Positions 25,818 to 35,672 of a DNA stretch of 64,000 nucleotides are shown here, piece after piece. Location of the stretch: contig NC_088677.1 in assembly GCF_950023065.1 (NCBI RefSeq), positions 26,867,230-26,931,229 on the forward strand, read 5' to 3'. The translations under genes and the position numbers were made by a program. Origin of the DNA: Planococcus citri (lineage: Eukaryota > Arthropoda > Insecta > Hemiptera > Pseudococcidae). Position 1 is the first letter of the stretch. Every line of letters begins with the position of its first letter. The notes beneath the pieces were generated by a model. It worked only from the letters and a program-made list of their open reading frames with translations. It ran no database searches and had not been told where the DNA came from.

Positions 25818-26995
25818 TTAATTCATTTTAGAGCGAGTGTTGGGGAAGGTCCAGTTACATACCTTGATGTTGATGTTAATACATATCTCCCTGAACTCTC
25901 TTACGATGATTGGCTGTACCTGGCCTCAGTCAAGCTGGTCCAGCCCACATCCAATCCTTGGGATAGTGAGTTTTTTGATTTTTCTTCTGGTACATTCCCT
26001 GGCAAGATTTTGGATGCCAAGGAAGAAGTCCTTATATGTTGGTTTGTTGTAGTAATGGATTTTTGTGATGATGCAGAATATTATATGTGACCATCTGTGA
26101 TAAAACCAACCATCCGTCGCAAAAAATTAAAATTTTTTTTCACGAATTTTTGTCCCCTAAACCATTTAATGCCCAAAAATAGGCGAAAAAACTTTTTTTG
26201 ATTTTTGCGACGGATGGTCGGTTTTATCACGGATGGTCACATATAGTGACCCTGGCTCACTATTCCTTCGATTTTACGCTTTAGAGTTGCCACTTCCCCC
26301 ACATTGTGTGGTTGGGTCAGCAGCATCTCTCTACCTCCAAAGTGGCGGATGAAGTCTCTCGCTATCCCAGCAGACATTCTGAGGTCTTGGCTGACACAGT
26401 GTGCCAGTGCAAAGGAGGATCCTTGTAGAAATATGTCTTTGTTGGCTTCCTCCAGCATGAGTAGGCCGTTGGACTCGACCGCTGTTAAAGCCATATTTCC
26501 CAAGCTTCTTCTCCTCATTACTTCTGCAGCAGAGGCAATGAGTCTGGTCTCAACATCACGAGCTGTTGGTTCGTGCATGTCAAGATATTGTTCATATGGG
26601 AGATCCCCCACACTAGCAGCACTGACTGGGGCGTAGAAGCGCTCTTGGATTCCACCAAGCACCAGGTATTGCATAGCAGGTATGTAGACATGGTCACTGA
26701 ATATCAGGGAGTATGGATGATCCAAGCCTCCTTGAGTGAGCAACTGTCTGTGGGCTGTTGAGATTATCCTCCTGGGTTCAGCCTCCTTTGAGGCCTCTTC
26801 CCAGTGCTGGTACACCACAGAAGTGGAGAGCTCAGTGCTACTCTTTCTGGGAGTTGGTGGGAAGGTGATCCTTATGAATATTATTCGTCGGTTTACATCC
26901 TCCAAGATGTGTCTGTTTACATATGGTCCCATTGGTATGTAGTTTGATAGAGGCTTTTTGGTTCCATGCTCAAAACAGTTTGAAACAGTTTCCAA
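25818..26995 (-). pseudogene. NADAR-like plus macrodomain cargo gene, broken
   Basis: Reading the minus strand, the first part (26995-26237, 252 codons) starts inside the terminal repeat. It passes a NADAR-like region (HPYSLIF, QYLVLGGIQERF, then MALTAVESNGLLMLEEANKD). It then enters an OARD1-like macrodomain: SSFALAHCVSQDLRMSAGIA, the substrate loop, followed by VGEVATLKR. A 164 bp MITE (26082-26245) then interrupts it. The macrodomain resumes in another frame: FCIITK, NKPTYKDF, then LTIPRIGCGLDQLD, a TGA (25926-25928) at the family's Trp, and IIVREFREICININIKV. So there is an insertion, a one-base frame change and a stop. The macrodomain call is strong. The NADAR-like call is tentative, since its key glutamate is not evident. 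An intact ancestor would have combined two ADP-ribose-handling domains. Confidence 0.65.
26082..26245. mobile_element. 164 bp MITE inside the macrodomain
   Basis: Inverted repeats of about 40 bp start with TATATGTGACC and pair with GGTCACATATA. They also share 'ccgtcgcaaaaa' against 'tttttgcgacgg'. TA at the ends would fit a Tc1/mariner-type target, although the exact duplication is unclear. It separates the two halves of the macrodomain frame, so it arrived after the cargo gene. Confidence 0.8.
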
Positions 26996-27420
26996 TCAAT
27001 TTGGTATGTCGAAAATAGAATATATCCCAAATTTCAGCTTTCTTGGTTAATTTGGTAAAATTTTGATTTTTTCCCTCATTTTTGGCCTAAATTTTATTTT
27101 TTTAAAATTCACCAAAAATCGAAAAACGCACATCAGCTCTTGAAATTTCGACAGGTGATAAATTTTTGCCTGATCTTTTGATCTACCATTGTACGGTTTG
27201 AAAAATTTTGTGCAAGTCCTATGTTGGAATGCAAAATCTGCGATTTCGGCGGACCTGTCCATCGATATGGCCGCCATTTTGTGAGTAGGGCCACTTTTTT
27301 TTAGTACAAGGGCTAGAAATGTATCTTAGGACTTCCCCTTTAAGAAAAAAGTTGTCCCGGAGGATCGACTGGGTGGGAGGGAGGGGGGGTGCAATAGATC
27401 CTTAAGCGGCTCCCCGACCA

Positions 27421-27515
27421 TCACTGCAATAGTCACAAAAATTCACTAAAGGTCATCAAGTAAGGTACAAAATCGATCAAATATAGTCACTGCTTGGTGG
27501 ATCTGTCTTTGGACG
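27421..27515. repeat. solitary fragment of the GGTGA/TCACC satellite
   Basis: The sequence matches one unit of the array at 14.4-16.8 kb: 'tcactaaaggtcatcaagt', 'acaaaatcgatcaaata', 'gtcactgcttggtggatctgtc'. It abuts the right end of the long-TIR element. A short relative ('gaatagtcacc') lies at the left end (23911-23921). The element may therefore have inserted into a small satellite block. Confidence 0.6.
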
Positions 27516-29954
27516 CCCTGTAGATTTCAATCAAAAATATTCCTCAATTTGGAGCTTTCGAAAACTAACTAATCAGTAATCATGTTTTCGATCAAATTTT
27601 GTATTTTTCTGAAATCGTTTAATCCTTTACCAACAAGCACGTTAAAAGTTCAACTTTCACTTGGACGAAAAAACGCATTAAAAAACCCATTTGTAGTGTA
27701 TAATCTCGAATGTCCTCATTTTTGTAGACCAAGTACCAAGAAAGCCAGGCAAGGAGGCGTCGCGAAAAGCATTCCTAGAAGTTGGCGCTGGCTATCTTCT
27801 ATAACCTCAGCAGAAGTTTCTATTTACAAAACATCAAAACCGACGAAGACGAAGACGACGACGACGACGACGTACGTTGCATCAAAGCAGCGCCATTGCC
27901 GCAGCACGCCACAATGATTGCTAGCTAAAACAAAAATTGTGCTAAATCCTAATACGAACTTGATATTCAAGTAGAACGAGAAGACAGCCGTAGGCGAAAC
28001 GGTTACTCTTGGTACAATTACTACATTAATGCTTGACAAGTTCAAGTTCTATAAGAATCTAAAAATAAATCCCTAATGACTGTTAACGTAAGAAGAGACT
28101 TATTTCTTCGCAACAGATACACTCATTAACGACGCGAATAGGCTAATTTTACCAAATACCAACATCCAGTAGCCAAAAGCTATGAAATATGAAGCATGTT
28201 GATTGTACGAATTACACTTACGAGTACCTATGTACATTTCACATTATCGATGAACTTTTTTTTTCCTATTTTGTTGACAGGTTGCAGATACGTAGGTAGG
28301 TACAATGCATGCATCGCGCAAGCTCTACGTCATTAACCAACACTTTAGGTACCTACGAAGAAGCTGAAGATCCTCCCGATGAGCACCTTCCAACCGGAAT
28401 TCCTCGAGTACCATGAACGGCGGCGGGCGGCGGCTGCGCAACGGAGATGTAGACAAATTAGTCTAACTATAGGTTCGTTTTAGGAGTGATATTTCGCCAA
28501 GATGGTTGGATTTTTAATAGTTCATTTGTTTTAGGTGAAAACTAGGTGAATTGATGTAGTTTAAGGTCGACTAACAGGTTATTTCATTTGAGGACGATGC
28601 TGACGATAACGATTAATGGATTATCTTTTCGATGAATGTTAGCATTATAGAGAATCTCTTTCTCTCTCTCTCATTTCTCTGTGCACTCCGTAGTAGAAAC
28701 GGTTCAGTGTCATTTGCGGAATGCGGAAATCCCCTTCTTTAATAATTATATTTGAGATACTTTTTCTTACTTGTTTTAACGAGTAATAAAACGGACGTTT
28801 GTATGATGTAACCGATTAACCGTCGTGGCGCCAACGAGTTATTAGCATCCGCGCCTTTTTATACTTAATTCAACGTATTCGACAGAAAATATGATAATTC
28901 TTGTTTTTCATAATTTCTAATTTCAACTATTAATTGCAGAAAACGTGTGCAAATTTGCATCTTTAACAGCTACCTTAGGTCTTTGCTAACAAAAAGACTC
29001 GACAGATTTGTATCTCTGTAGCACCTACCTATAGACCTACGTGTTTAACGGTATCAGTGATGGTTTTAAGTAAAATGCCATTTGTCTGTACCTATCTACT
29101 AGCTGATTAATGCTATAGAATTATTAAGTACGTATTATTTTATTGGTCGTCTAACTACGAAGTGTTACCTATTCGTTTGTTTCGTTGTTATAATGTGTAA
29201 TTTAGAAAAGTATACAGTTGATCTTAAATGTTTGTGATTCGTATCATTGTTAGTTAACTTCCAGTGAAGAGTCGGTTGTGTGACAAGATAATAACCGATA
29301 AGAGATTGAATTCATCTACTGAAATGCAACCAAGACTCGAGCAGGAAGCTTTTGATTGCTGATTTTTTTTTTACCACGAGAGCCATTTCGAATAAAGTGC
29401 TAGAGTGACCATTACTTGAAAAACCAGGAAATTTCAGAGAATTTCGGTTCTCTAAAAAAGTCGTAGAAATCTTAGGCATATTTTGTATTTAAAAATTTTC
29501 CCTCCAATACCTATTTGTATAAGAGAATTTAGTAAAATTATCGTTAATTCTGTAAAACTTCAAATTAATATTACATACATCAATTTTCGTGAAAAATTGG
29601 TAAAAAAAAGTGCAAAATGTTTTGCCAGAATGGCCAAAAAATTCATGTTTTTCCTCAAAATCGCCCTAGTCCCATTTTTCTGTCAGGCTTGCGTGAAAGT
29701 TTCATTTTTACCACCACTAACAGAAAATCCAATATTTTGCAAAATTGTCAAAAAGTTACATTTTTGCCAAAATTGCTTCAAAAATTTTTTTAAGACAAAA
29801 CATTATTTTAAAAAAAAATCATATTTGCCAATTTGCCCCTTTCTATGGAAAAGAACCAAAGATATGCAACCCAAACGGCACCGACCCCCATAAACTTGGG
29901 CATTTTTCATTTTTGGATTTGAAACCAAATAGCGTAGGTGATGCCCTGAACAAC
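27516..29954. other. gene-free stretch
   Basis: No supportable gene. A (GAC/GAA)n microsatellite lies at about 27841-27872 and a CT-rich run at about 28658-28672. The frame at 27582-27917 includes the microsatellite and has no family pattern. Confidence 0.45.
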
Positions 29955-31678
29955 CAGGGTGTCTACCAAGTAGTGAAAGTGGTGGAAAGGTAGTGATTTT
30001 GAAAGTCGGTAGTAAAAGTAGTGAAAAAGTAAAGATTTTCAGCAATTTTGCTTAAAAGGTAAGTTAGTAAAAAATGAAAAAAAGTCGAAAATCCGATTTT
30101 CCACACAAGAAAAATTTTCAAAAAAAGGCTCATTTGTTGACTTTTTTAGAACTTGAATTACGTATTTTTGAAAAATTTTGCCCTCGTTTCGCTCGTGCTA
30201 TTCTATTTGCTCTTCTTTTTCAATATAAAAAAACTCAAGACCGACTTTTCGTAAAATAAAAATCTTTTACAAACGAATTGATCCACTTTTTTTAAAACAT
30301 TCATTCGCGAACGAATTGATTCGTATCGTATAAGTGACTCGTTCGCGAAGAAATCGATTCGTATAATAAGTGACTCATTCGCGAACGAATCGATTCGAAC
30401 AAGTGACTCGTTCGCGAACGAATCGATTCGTATAAGCGATTCGTTCGCGAACGAATTGATTCATTTACTCAATTTTTGGTGAATCATTCACGAACGAATT
30501 GAATCATTTTTGTGAATCATTCGCGAACGAATTAATTCTTAAATTAAAGAATTGATCGATTCGTTGGCGAATGGTTCTTTCAAAACATTGATCAATTCGT
30601 TCATGAATGATTCACCAAAAATTGAGGGTCGTATAAAAAAAAAAACTTTTTTTTACTTCTTGAAACATGAATTTTTGAAAGCGTTCTTGTCCTCGCTTCA
30701 TTCGAGCTCGTTTGCTTTATTTTCAAGTTTTATTCATTTACTTTTTTTTGAAAATAATCATTCAAGTTTTAAAATTTTGAAGAAAAAATAATAATCTTCT
30801 TCATTCATTACCCAAAAAAGCAACGTTTTTATACACCTCATTCAAGTTTTAAAATTTTGAAGCAAAAATAATAAACTTCTTCATTCTTCACCCAAGAAAA
30901 CAACGTTTTTATACCCCTCAAATTACTAATTTTCGATAGATTTTTCGAAAAATTGGTAAGTATATTGTTTTTTTCAAATGTTGTTCAAATTTTCAATTAA
31001 TTTTTTTTTTAATTTTTAATTTTGAAAAAAGTTCTTTATTCGCCCAATTTCATTACAGTAACAAGAACCTTAAAGGTGAAAATAAAATGAAAACTTGAAA
31101 TGACAAAATTATATTCTCGACATTTCTCGACATCCGCTTGCTTGAAAAGGACATTGGAAAAGCGAAAAATTTTAATGTAAAATTCTGCTTCGTCCGCCCC
31201 CTCCCCCTCTTGAAAAATCCCAAGTGTTTAAAAAATGTCGTGCACAAGTCCTGCTTTTTTATTTTGAAAATTTGTTGGACTAGACACCCTGAAAAATCAC
31301 TGCTTAAAATGAAAAAAAGCAACTTCCTCTTTCATATTTGAAAGAATTTTATTCTCAAAATAATATTATGTAGTTGATTTGTCAATTTTTCAAGTTCGCT
31401 CATTTTATATTTTTAACATGTAGGTACACGTGAGAAATTGTAACAACTTGAAAAAATGTAGCAATGGTTATAAAATCGTTGAATTGATTTCAAATTGATG
31501 AAAACGTGTAGGTACTCACTCAAAAGTAAAAAATTACAAAGTTCAAACCAAAACAAAAAAAAATCGTTCTTGTCTGGGGGGGGGGGGGAGGTAAAAATAT
31601 TTTGGAAGACAGTGTTTTTTTTTGAAAGGTAGTGAAAAAGTAGTGATTTTCGGCCAAAAAATTCCGGTAGACACCCTG
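29955..31678. mobile_element. 1.7 kb non-autonomous DNA element
   Basis: A perfect 13 bp terminal repeat CAGGGTGTCTACC pairs with GGTAGACACCCTG. Both ends are followed inward by 'gtagtga'-rich sequence ('aaggtagtgattttgaa' and 'ggtagtgaaaaagtagtg'). The flanks share ACAAC directly at the ends (29950-29954, 31679-31683), a possible 5 bp target duplication. The interior holds an iterated palindrome array (30290-30620) and a 75 bp tandem duplication (about 30765-30915). No transposase frame is recognisable. Confidence 0.65.
30290..30620. repeat. array of TTCGTTCGCGAACGAA palindromes
   Basis: The 16 bp perfect palindrome TTCGTTCGCGAACGAA or one-arm variants recur about every 28-40 bp, roughly eight times. 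They are joined by GATTC/GAATC words such as 'cgattcgtataagtgactc'. The array is internal to the 29,955-31,678 element. Such a cluster could bind a dimeric protein or form cruciforms. No gene overlaps it. Confidence 0.75.
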
Positions 31679-34600
31679 ACAACCATCTTATCATGATATA
31701 CCGCAAATTTTACCTTATTTTTACGAACATGGCAACTATTGATGCACACAAGACAAAACTTTCGTATAACGGTCGCACGATCAGGAACAAACGAGAAAAC
31801 CAGTCGAGTCGTCGTGCCAGAGAAACCGGGCTAAATGATTTTTAGAAAATATGGAAGAATGATCACAATCATGACGTGAAATGGAATTCAAGTTATCATT
31901 AAAATTCGTGATTATGCATATTATTAATGATTCGGATGAAATAAAATCAAAAATGTCCATTTGGTCGTTAATTTACTCGTCAAGTTGAAACAAAGTATTT
32001 CGTTTGGAATGTATTTCGCAACTGAATTTAAAAACGATCATCGAAAATGTTTTTGGAGCGTAAATCAAAGGAAATATTTATCATGAAATACCCGTGTAGC
32101 TGAATTTCGCAAATTTTCTTAATTTTCGACTCAAAATTTAAAAAATACAGTTCATTCAATTCCACTTTTTTTCTACGAGAAACTGAAGAAAACGTAATTT
32201 TTTAAATAAAATTGGAGTCGAGTTGAAAAAAAAACACGTTTTAAACAGTTTTTTGGTTTTTTTATTTGTTTAAACAGTTTTTTTGTTTTTTTTTTAAAAT
32301 TTGTTTTAAACGTGTTTAAAACATTTTTGCTTCAAAAATGATTTGTATTTTCTGCAGTTAGGTACCTATTCATTCGTAATCAGCGATGCTTAATTAGTGC
32401 TAATCTACCTCGAGTACATTAGCATTAGTTTTTAATTAAGACAAAACACTCATTTCAAAAATTTAGACTGGAAAACCAAGAAAAGTCATGGAAAATTATT
32501 TCTTCAAAAGAGACATGAGTACACACATGATTGCGTCTACCTCTGCCATTCGTTTTTATTTTAAACCATCTTGTTACTTTTACTTAATTATTTTTAAAAA
32601 CTCGTTTAAACTTACTTAATAGACGCGATTAGATAATCGCCTATGCATTTCGTTTAATTTATTTTCAATTACAAAACCATGTTATTAATTATCCCTACCT
32701 ACGTACCTACATATTCCGCGTTATCTATTGTATTTTCATTTTTATCAATTTCTCCTTTCATTATAGCTCGGATTAGAAAAGCTAATAAACTTTGCAATAC
32801 TCTATCTGAATGTTCAAACAACGTAGGAGAATTTTTCCAAGACCAAGCAATCGAACAAAAGCGTTAGGCAATTTATTAATAAAAAAAAAAAGTGTATAAA
32901 AAATATGTTGATGTATGAAACAACACAAAAAAGGCATTAAGAACGATCGTGAATCATGATGTTGCATTGTGGGCGACATTTCTTCCTGTCGTATAACTTG
33001 TTGCCAACTTTTTTTCTTACCTATTCTTGTATTTGCGACCTTGGAAAACCATTTTTCCATTTATTTCGTACGACGCGATGAACGGATCGAGAAAGGTCTT
33101 CGAAGCTCGTGAAGGTTTTACTTTCTTCAATATTGGTGATAAAAATGCATTTCTTCACCACCTAATTAATGAATTGTATTTATTTGAAGGGGGAAGAAGT
33201 CGTATTGCTTCATAATCTGTTTGATAGTCTGACTACGTAACATTGTCTAAGTACATGATTCTATTTAATGATTTATTATTTTCAATGATCGATCAAAAAA
33301 ATGAAGAAAAATATCGACTATTAAAAATCGTAAACTAACAATTAATGGATTCGATGCAGGTAATTGTGATTTGTATATTATTTATTGTGTTTTCATTGAC
33401 ATACTAATTATTCGATATTTTGCATATCGAAGGAAGCAGGTGTGCTCATTACCGTTTGAATTTATCTACCTACTTCGATGATTGATTAATTTGCGGTTTC
33501 TTTAATAGTTGTACTTACGTGTAACTGTACGAACAATTGTACGTAGGTACCTACATTGCTATTAAAAAAAAAAAAAAAAAACATGAGTGTAATTTTAATC
33601 AACTCATTTGAATATTTTTTTAAACCGGGCTTATGGTTTCGCTTTCATTTTCTTTCTTCGGACAGAGAAATAAAATCAAAACTGTAGTCAGAGATATACA
33701 TTTTTCACCACGATCTTTCGCTAAAAGTGGTTCCATTCTTATAATCGTGCTACGTAATATAAATCAAATTTTAATAATTGGTTTTTAACTCGTCATGATA
33801 TCTATACGTACGATGCACAGCAACAAAATCAGGTTCAATGGTTGCATCTACGTAGGTCTAGGTACCCATTTGTGGAATAATTTATTTATAAACTAATCGA
33901 GCCAACGATAAAAAACTGCATTTGTTTGCATATCCGGCCACGCTTGAGTTAATATATTGAAAAGTAAAATTAAAAGTGATATGTAAATAACAGCAACAAA
34001 TTAATAATCTTATAAAAAATATAACAAATGGGATGCAGGTGGTTATTTTTAAACTATTACTTTACGCATTTCATTTATCTATTCGTAATTTGTTTTATAC
34101 CATTGGTTATGGTAGCTATAATTATATGTAGTTGAGCATTTTACTACGCAATCTAATTTATTACTTTTGTGCCATGTTTATGTTTTTTTTTCAAAGGTCG
34201 TTTGACTTGGATTAGTGTATTTATGTTTGAATGTTACATATATACATATCTGCAGGTTTCTGGGAATGTTTGAAGAAGAATGACTCTCGAGATTTTGATG
34301 GAAGGAGGTGTAGTAGAGAGGTACGTATTAAAGTTGAAGGAAAATATTGAATATCGGTTAAACTGAACGATCTTCTGAATATTACGAAGAAAATTGTGTA
34401 CGAAGTAGATAATATTGAAATACAATTTTAATGAACTATCATCAAGTGTAATAATCATAAGTAGGTAGTAGGTACATTATTATTCTAACATTCAAGTTGA
34501 ATTAATTTTTGGAAGCAGCATTAAAACTAAAATATCAACTTCAAGTACATTACGTTGTTTTTCAATATTAGAAAATTGATAATAATTGCTAAATAAAAAT

Positions 34601-35240
34601 TAGTATTCCTTCGAATAATAATCATTAGAAGTTGCAAGTTTTTGAATTTTTCCATTTTTCAAATCTGGACAAATTGTAATAATTTAAACCTATGTAATAG
34701 TCTCAAATCAGTCAAATCTAAATAATAATTATCTATTATCTACTTAGGCTTAGGTAGGTATAAGAATAAAAATAATCCATTTATTTTATTTCAAATTTAT
34801 TAGTAATGCCTGCAGCCCCTGCAGGAATATGTGCAGTCAACTTCAATAACACCATTTTTTAAATTTTAAAAAGTTTGATAACAGATTTGTAGCGCTACCT
34901 GTTGGAATATTAGTAAACTAAGCAAAAATACGGAAAATTACGTAGCAGCGCTGCAGGTGATGAAAAAAAGAAGCTCACGAACGCAAAGCTTCGTATTTCC
35001 GCCACCTACGAAATACAGCGCTGCAAAACTTCTTTATCATTTTTTTGCTTCGTCTGCAAAGCCAACAAGCGAAATTTTATTCCCATTTATTTTATCACAT
35101 CGGAAAGCAGAGGTTTTCTTTCGAATTCAAAGTATTTCTCTTCTTACTGCCAAGTTTATCGTTAAAATACGTAATATTTAGCGAAGTGCATCGAAAATAA
35201 TTATTAAGAACCAGTCGTCTTCAGTGTAACAACCCTACCT
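31679..35240. other. gene-free stretch upstream of prefoldin
   Basis: No gene that I can support. Positions about 32230-32340 resemble the interior of the MITE at 21.2 kb (GTTTAAACAGTTTTTT words). The rest is AT-rich. A frame at 32679-32867 has a hydrophobic start but neither splice context nor family resemblance. The promoter of the prefoldin gene should lie near 35,150-35,300. Confidence 0.45.
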
Positions 35241-35312
35241 ACCTCGTTTCCGGTCCTTCTGCATCGAATTTCAATCAGCTTCGCACCAGTTGGTAAATAT
35301 ACCCTTTCAGCG

Positions 35313-35672
35313 ATGGATTTAGAATTGAAGAAAGCTTTCGCAGAACTTCAAAGGAAGATGATCAGCACGAAGCAAAAACTGCAGATCAAGGATATGCAGA
35401 TAAATCAAATGACTCGTGTTAAGGGAGAAAATGAGAATACTTTGAAAGAACTAGATAAATTATCGGAGGATACGGTAGTATACGAATCTGTTGGCAGATC
35501 GTTCATTTTAACCGATATTAATCAAAGTAAAGTTCATTTAAACGCCGAAAATAAAAACATCGATGAGAAAATAACCACTTTCCAGAGTGATAAAGTTATT
35601 TTAAATCGTAATTTAACTCAGAGTCAAGAAAATCTACGAGAGTTGGTACAGCAAAAGAAAGCAGCCAGTTGA
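35313..35672 (+). CDS. PFDN1: prefoldin subunit 1
   Basis: This is a beta-type subunit of the hexameric prefoldin co-chaperone, which hands unfolded actin and tubulin to the TRiC/CCT chaperonin in the cytosol. The 119-residue product is close to the usual length of about 120. It has the two-helix coiled-coil plan: an N-terminal helix LKKAFAELQRKMISTKQKL, a central beta-hairpin region with YESVGRSFILTD, and a C-terminal helix rich in E, N and Q that ends ENLRELVQQKKAA. The frame is a single exon. The first ATG follows 'ttcagcg' and gives the conserved start of the family, so I chose it. The gene converges with SMG6, whose coding end lies 2 kb downstream. An intron in the 5' leader cannot be excluded. 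I am confident of family and frame. Confidence 0.93.
   Translation: MDLELKKAFAELQRKMISTKQKLQIKDMQINQMTRVKGENENTLKELDKLSEDTVVYESVGRSFILTDINQSKVHLNAENKNIDEKITTFQSDKVILNRNLTQSQENLRELVQQKKAAS

Larger units (their letters stand above)
23918..27418. mobile_element. 3.5 kb long-TIR element with NADAR-like and macrodomain cargo
   Basis: The left arm (about 23930-24345) and the right arm (about 26970-27390) are long inverted copies, about 420 bp each with scattered mismatches. Both contain 'gatcctccgggaca' near the outer end. The right end carries an outer extension (to about 27418) that matches the ends of the element at 56-58.5 kb. The left end lacks about 45 bp of it. The interior holds a plus-strand NADAR-like fragment, a minus-strand NADAR-like plus macrodomain pseudogene and a small MITE. 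No transposase can be read. The 9-mer AATAGTCAC occurs just outside both ends (23912-23920, 27428-27436) but not flush on the right. I infer a non-autonomous foldback-type carrier. Confidence 0.75.

Noticed and set aside
25761..26090. Plus-strand frame of 109 codons in the cargo element
   Set aside because: It lies exactly opposite the second half of the macrodomain, which explains its openness. It has no family pattern.
27582..27917. 111-codon plus-strand frame
   Set aside because: Its C-terminal half is a translated GAC/GAA microsatellite and the rest has no recognisable pattern.
29483..29893. 136-codon frame rich in K, F and C
   Set aside because: It has low-complexity AT-driven composition with no motif and no splice partners. 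It is probably a chance frame.
32679..32867. 62-codon frame with a hydrophobic start resembling a signal anchor
   Set aside because: It has neither domain nor conserved context and lies in AT-rich DNA, where such frames arise by chance.
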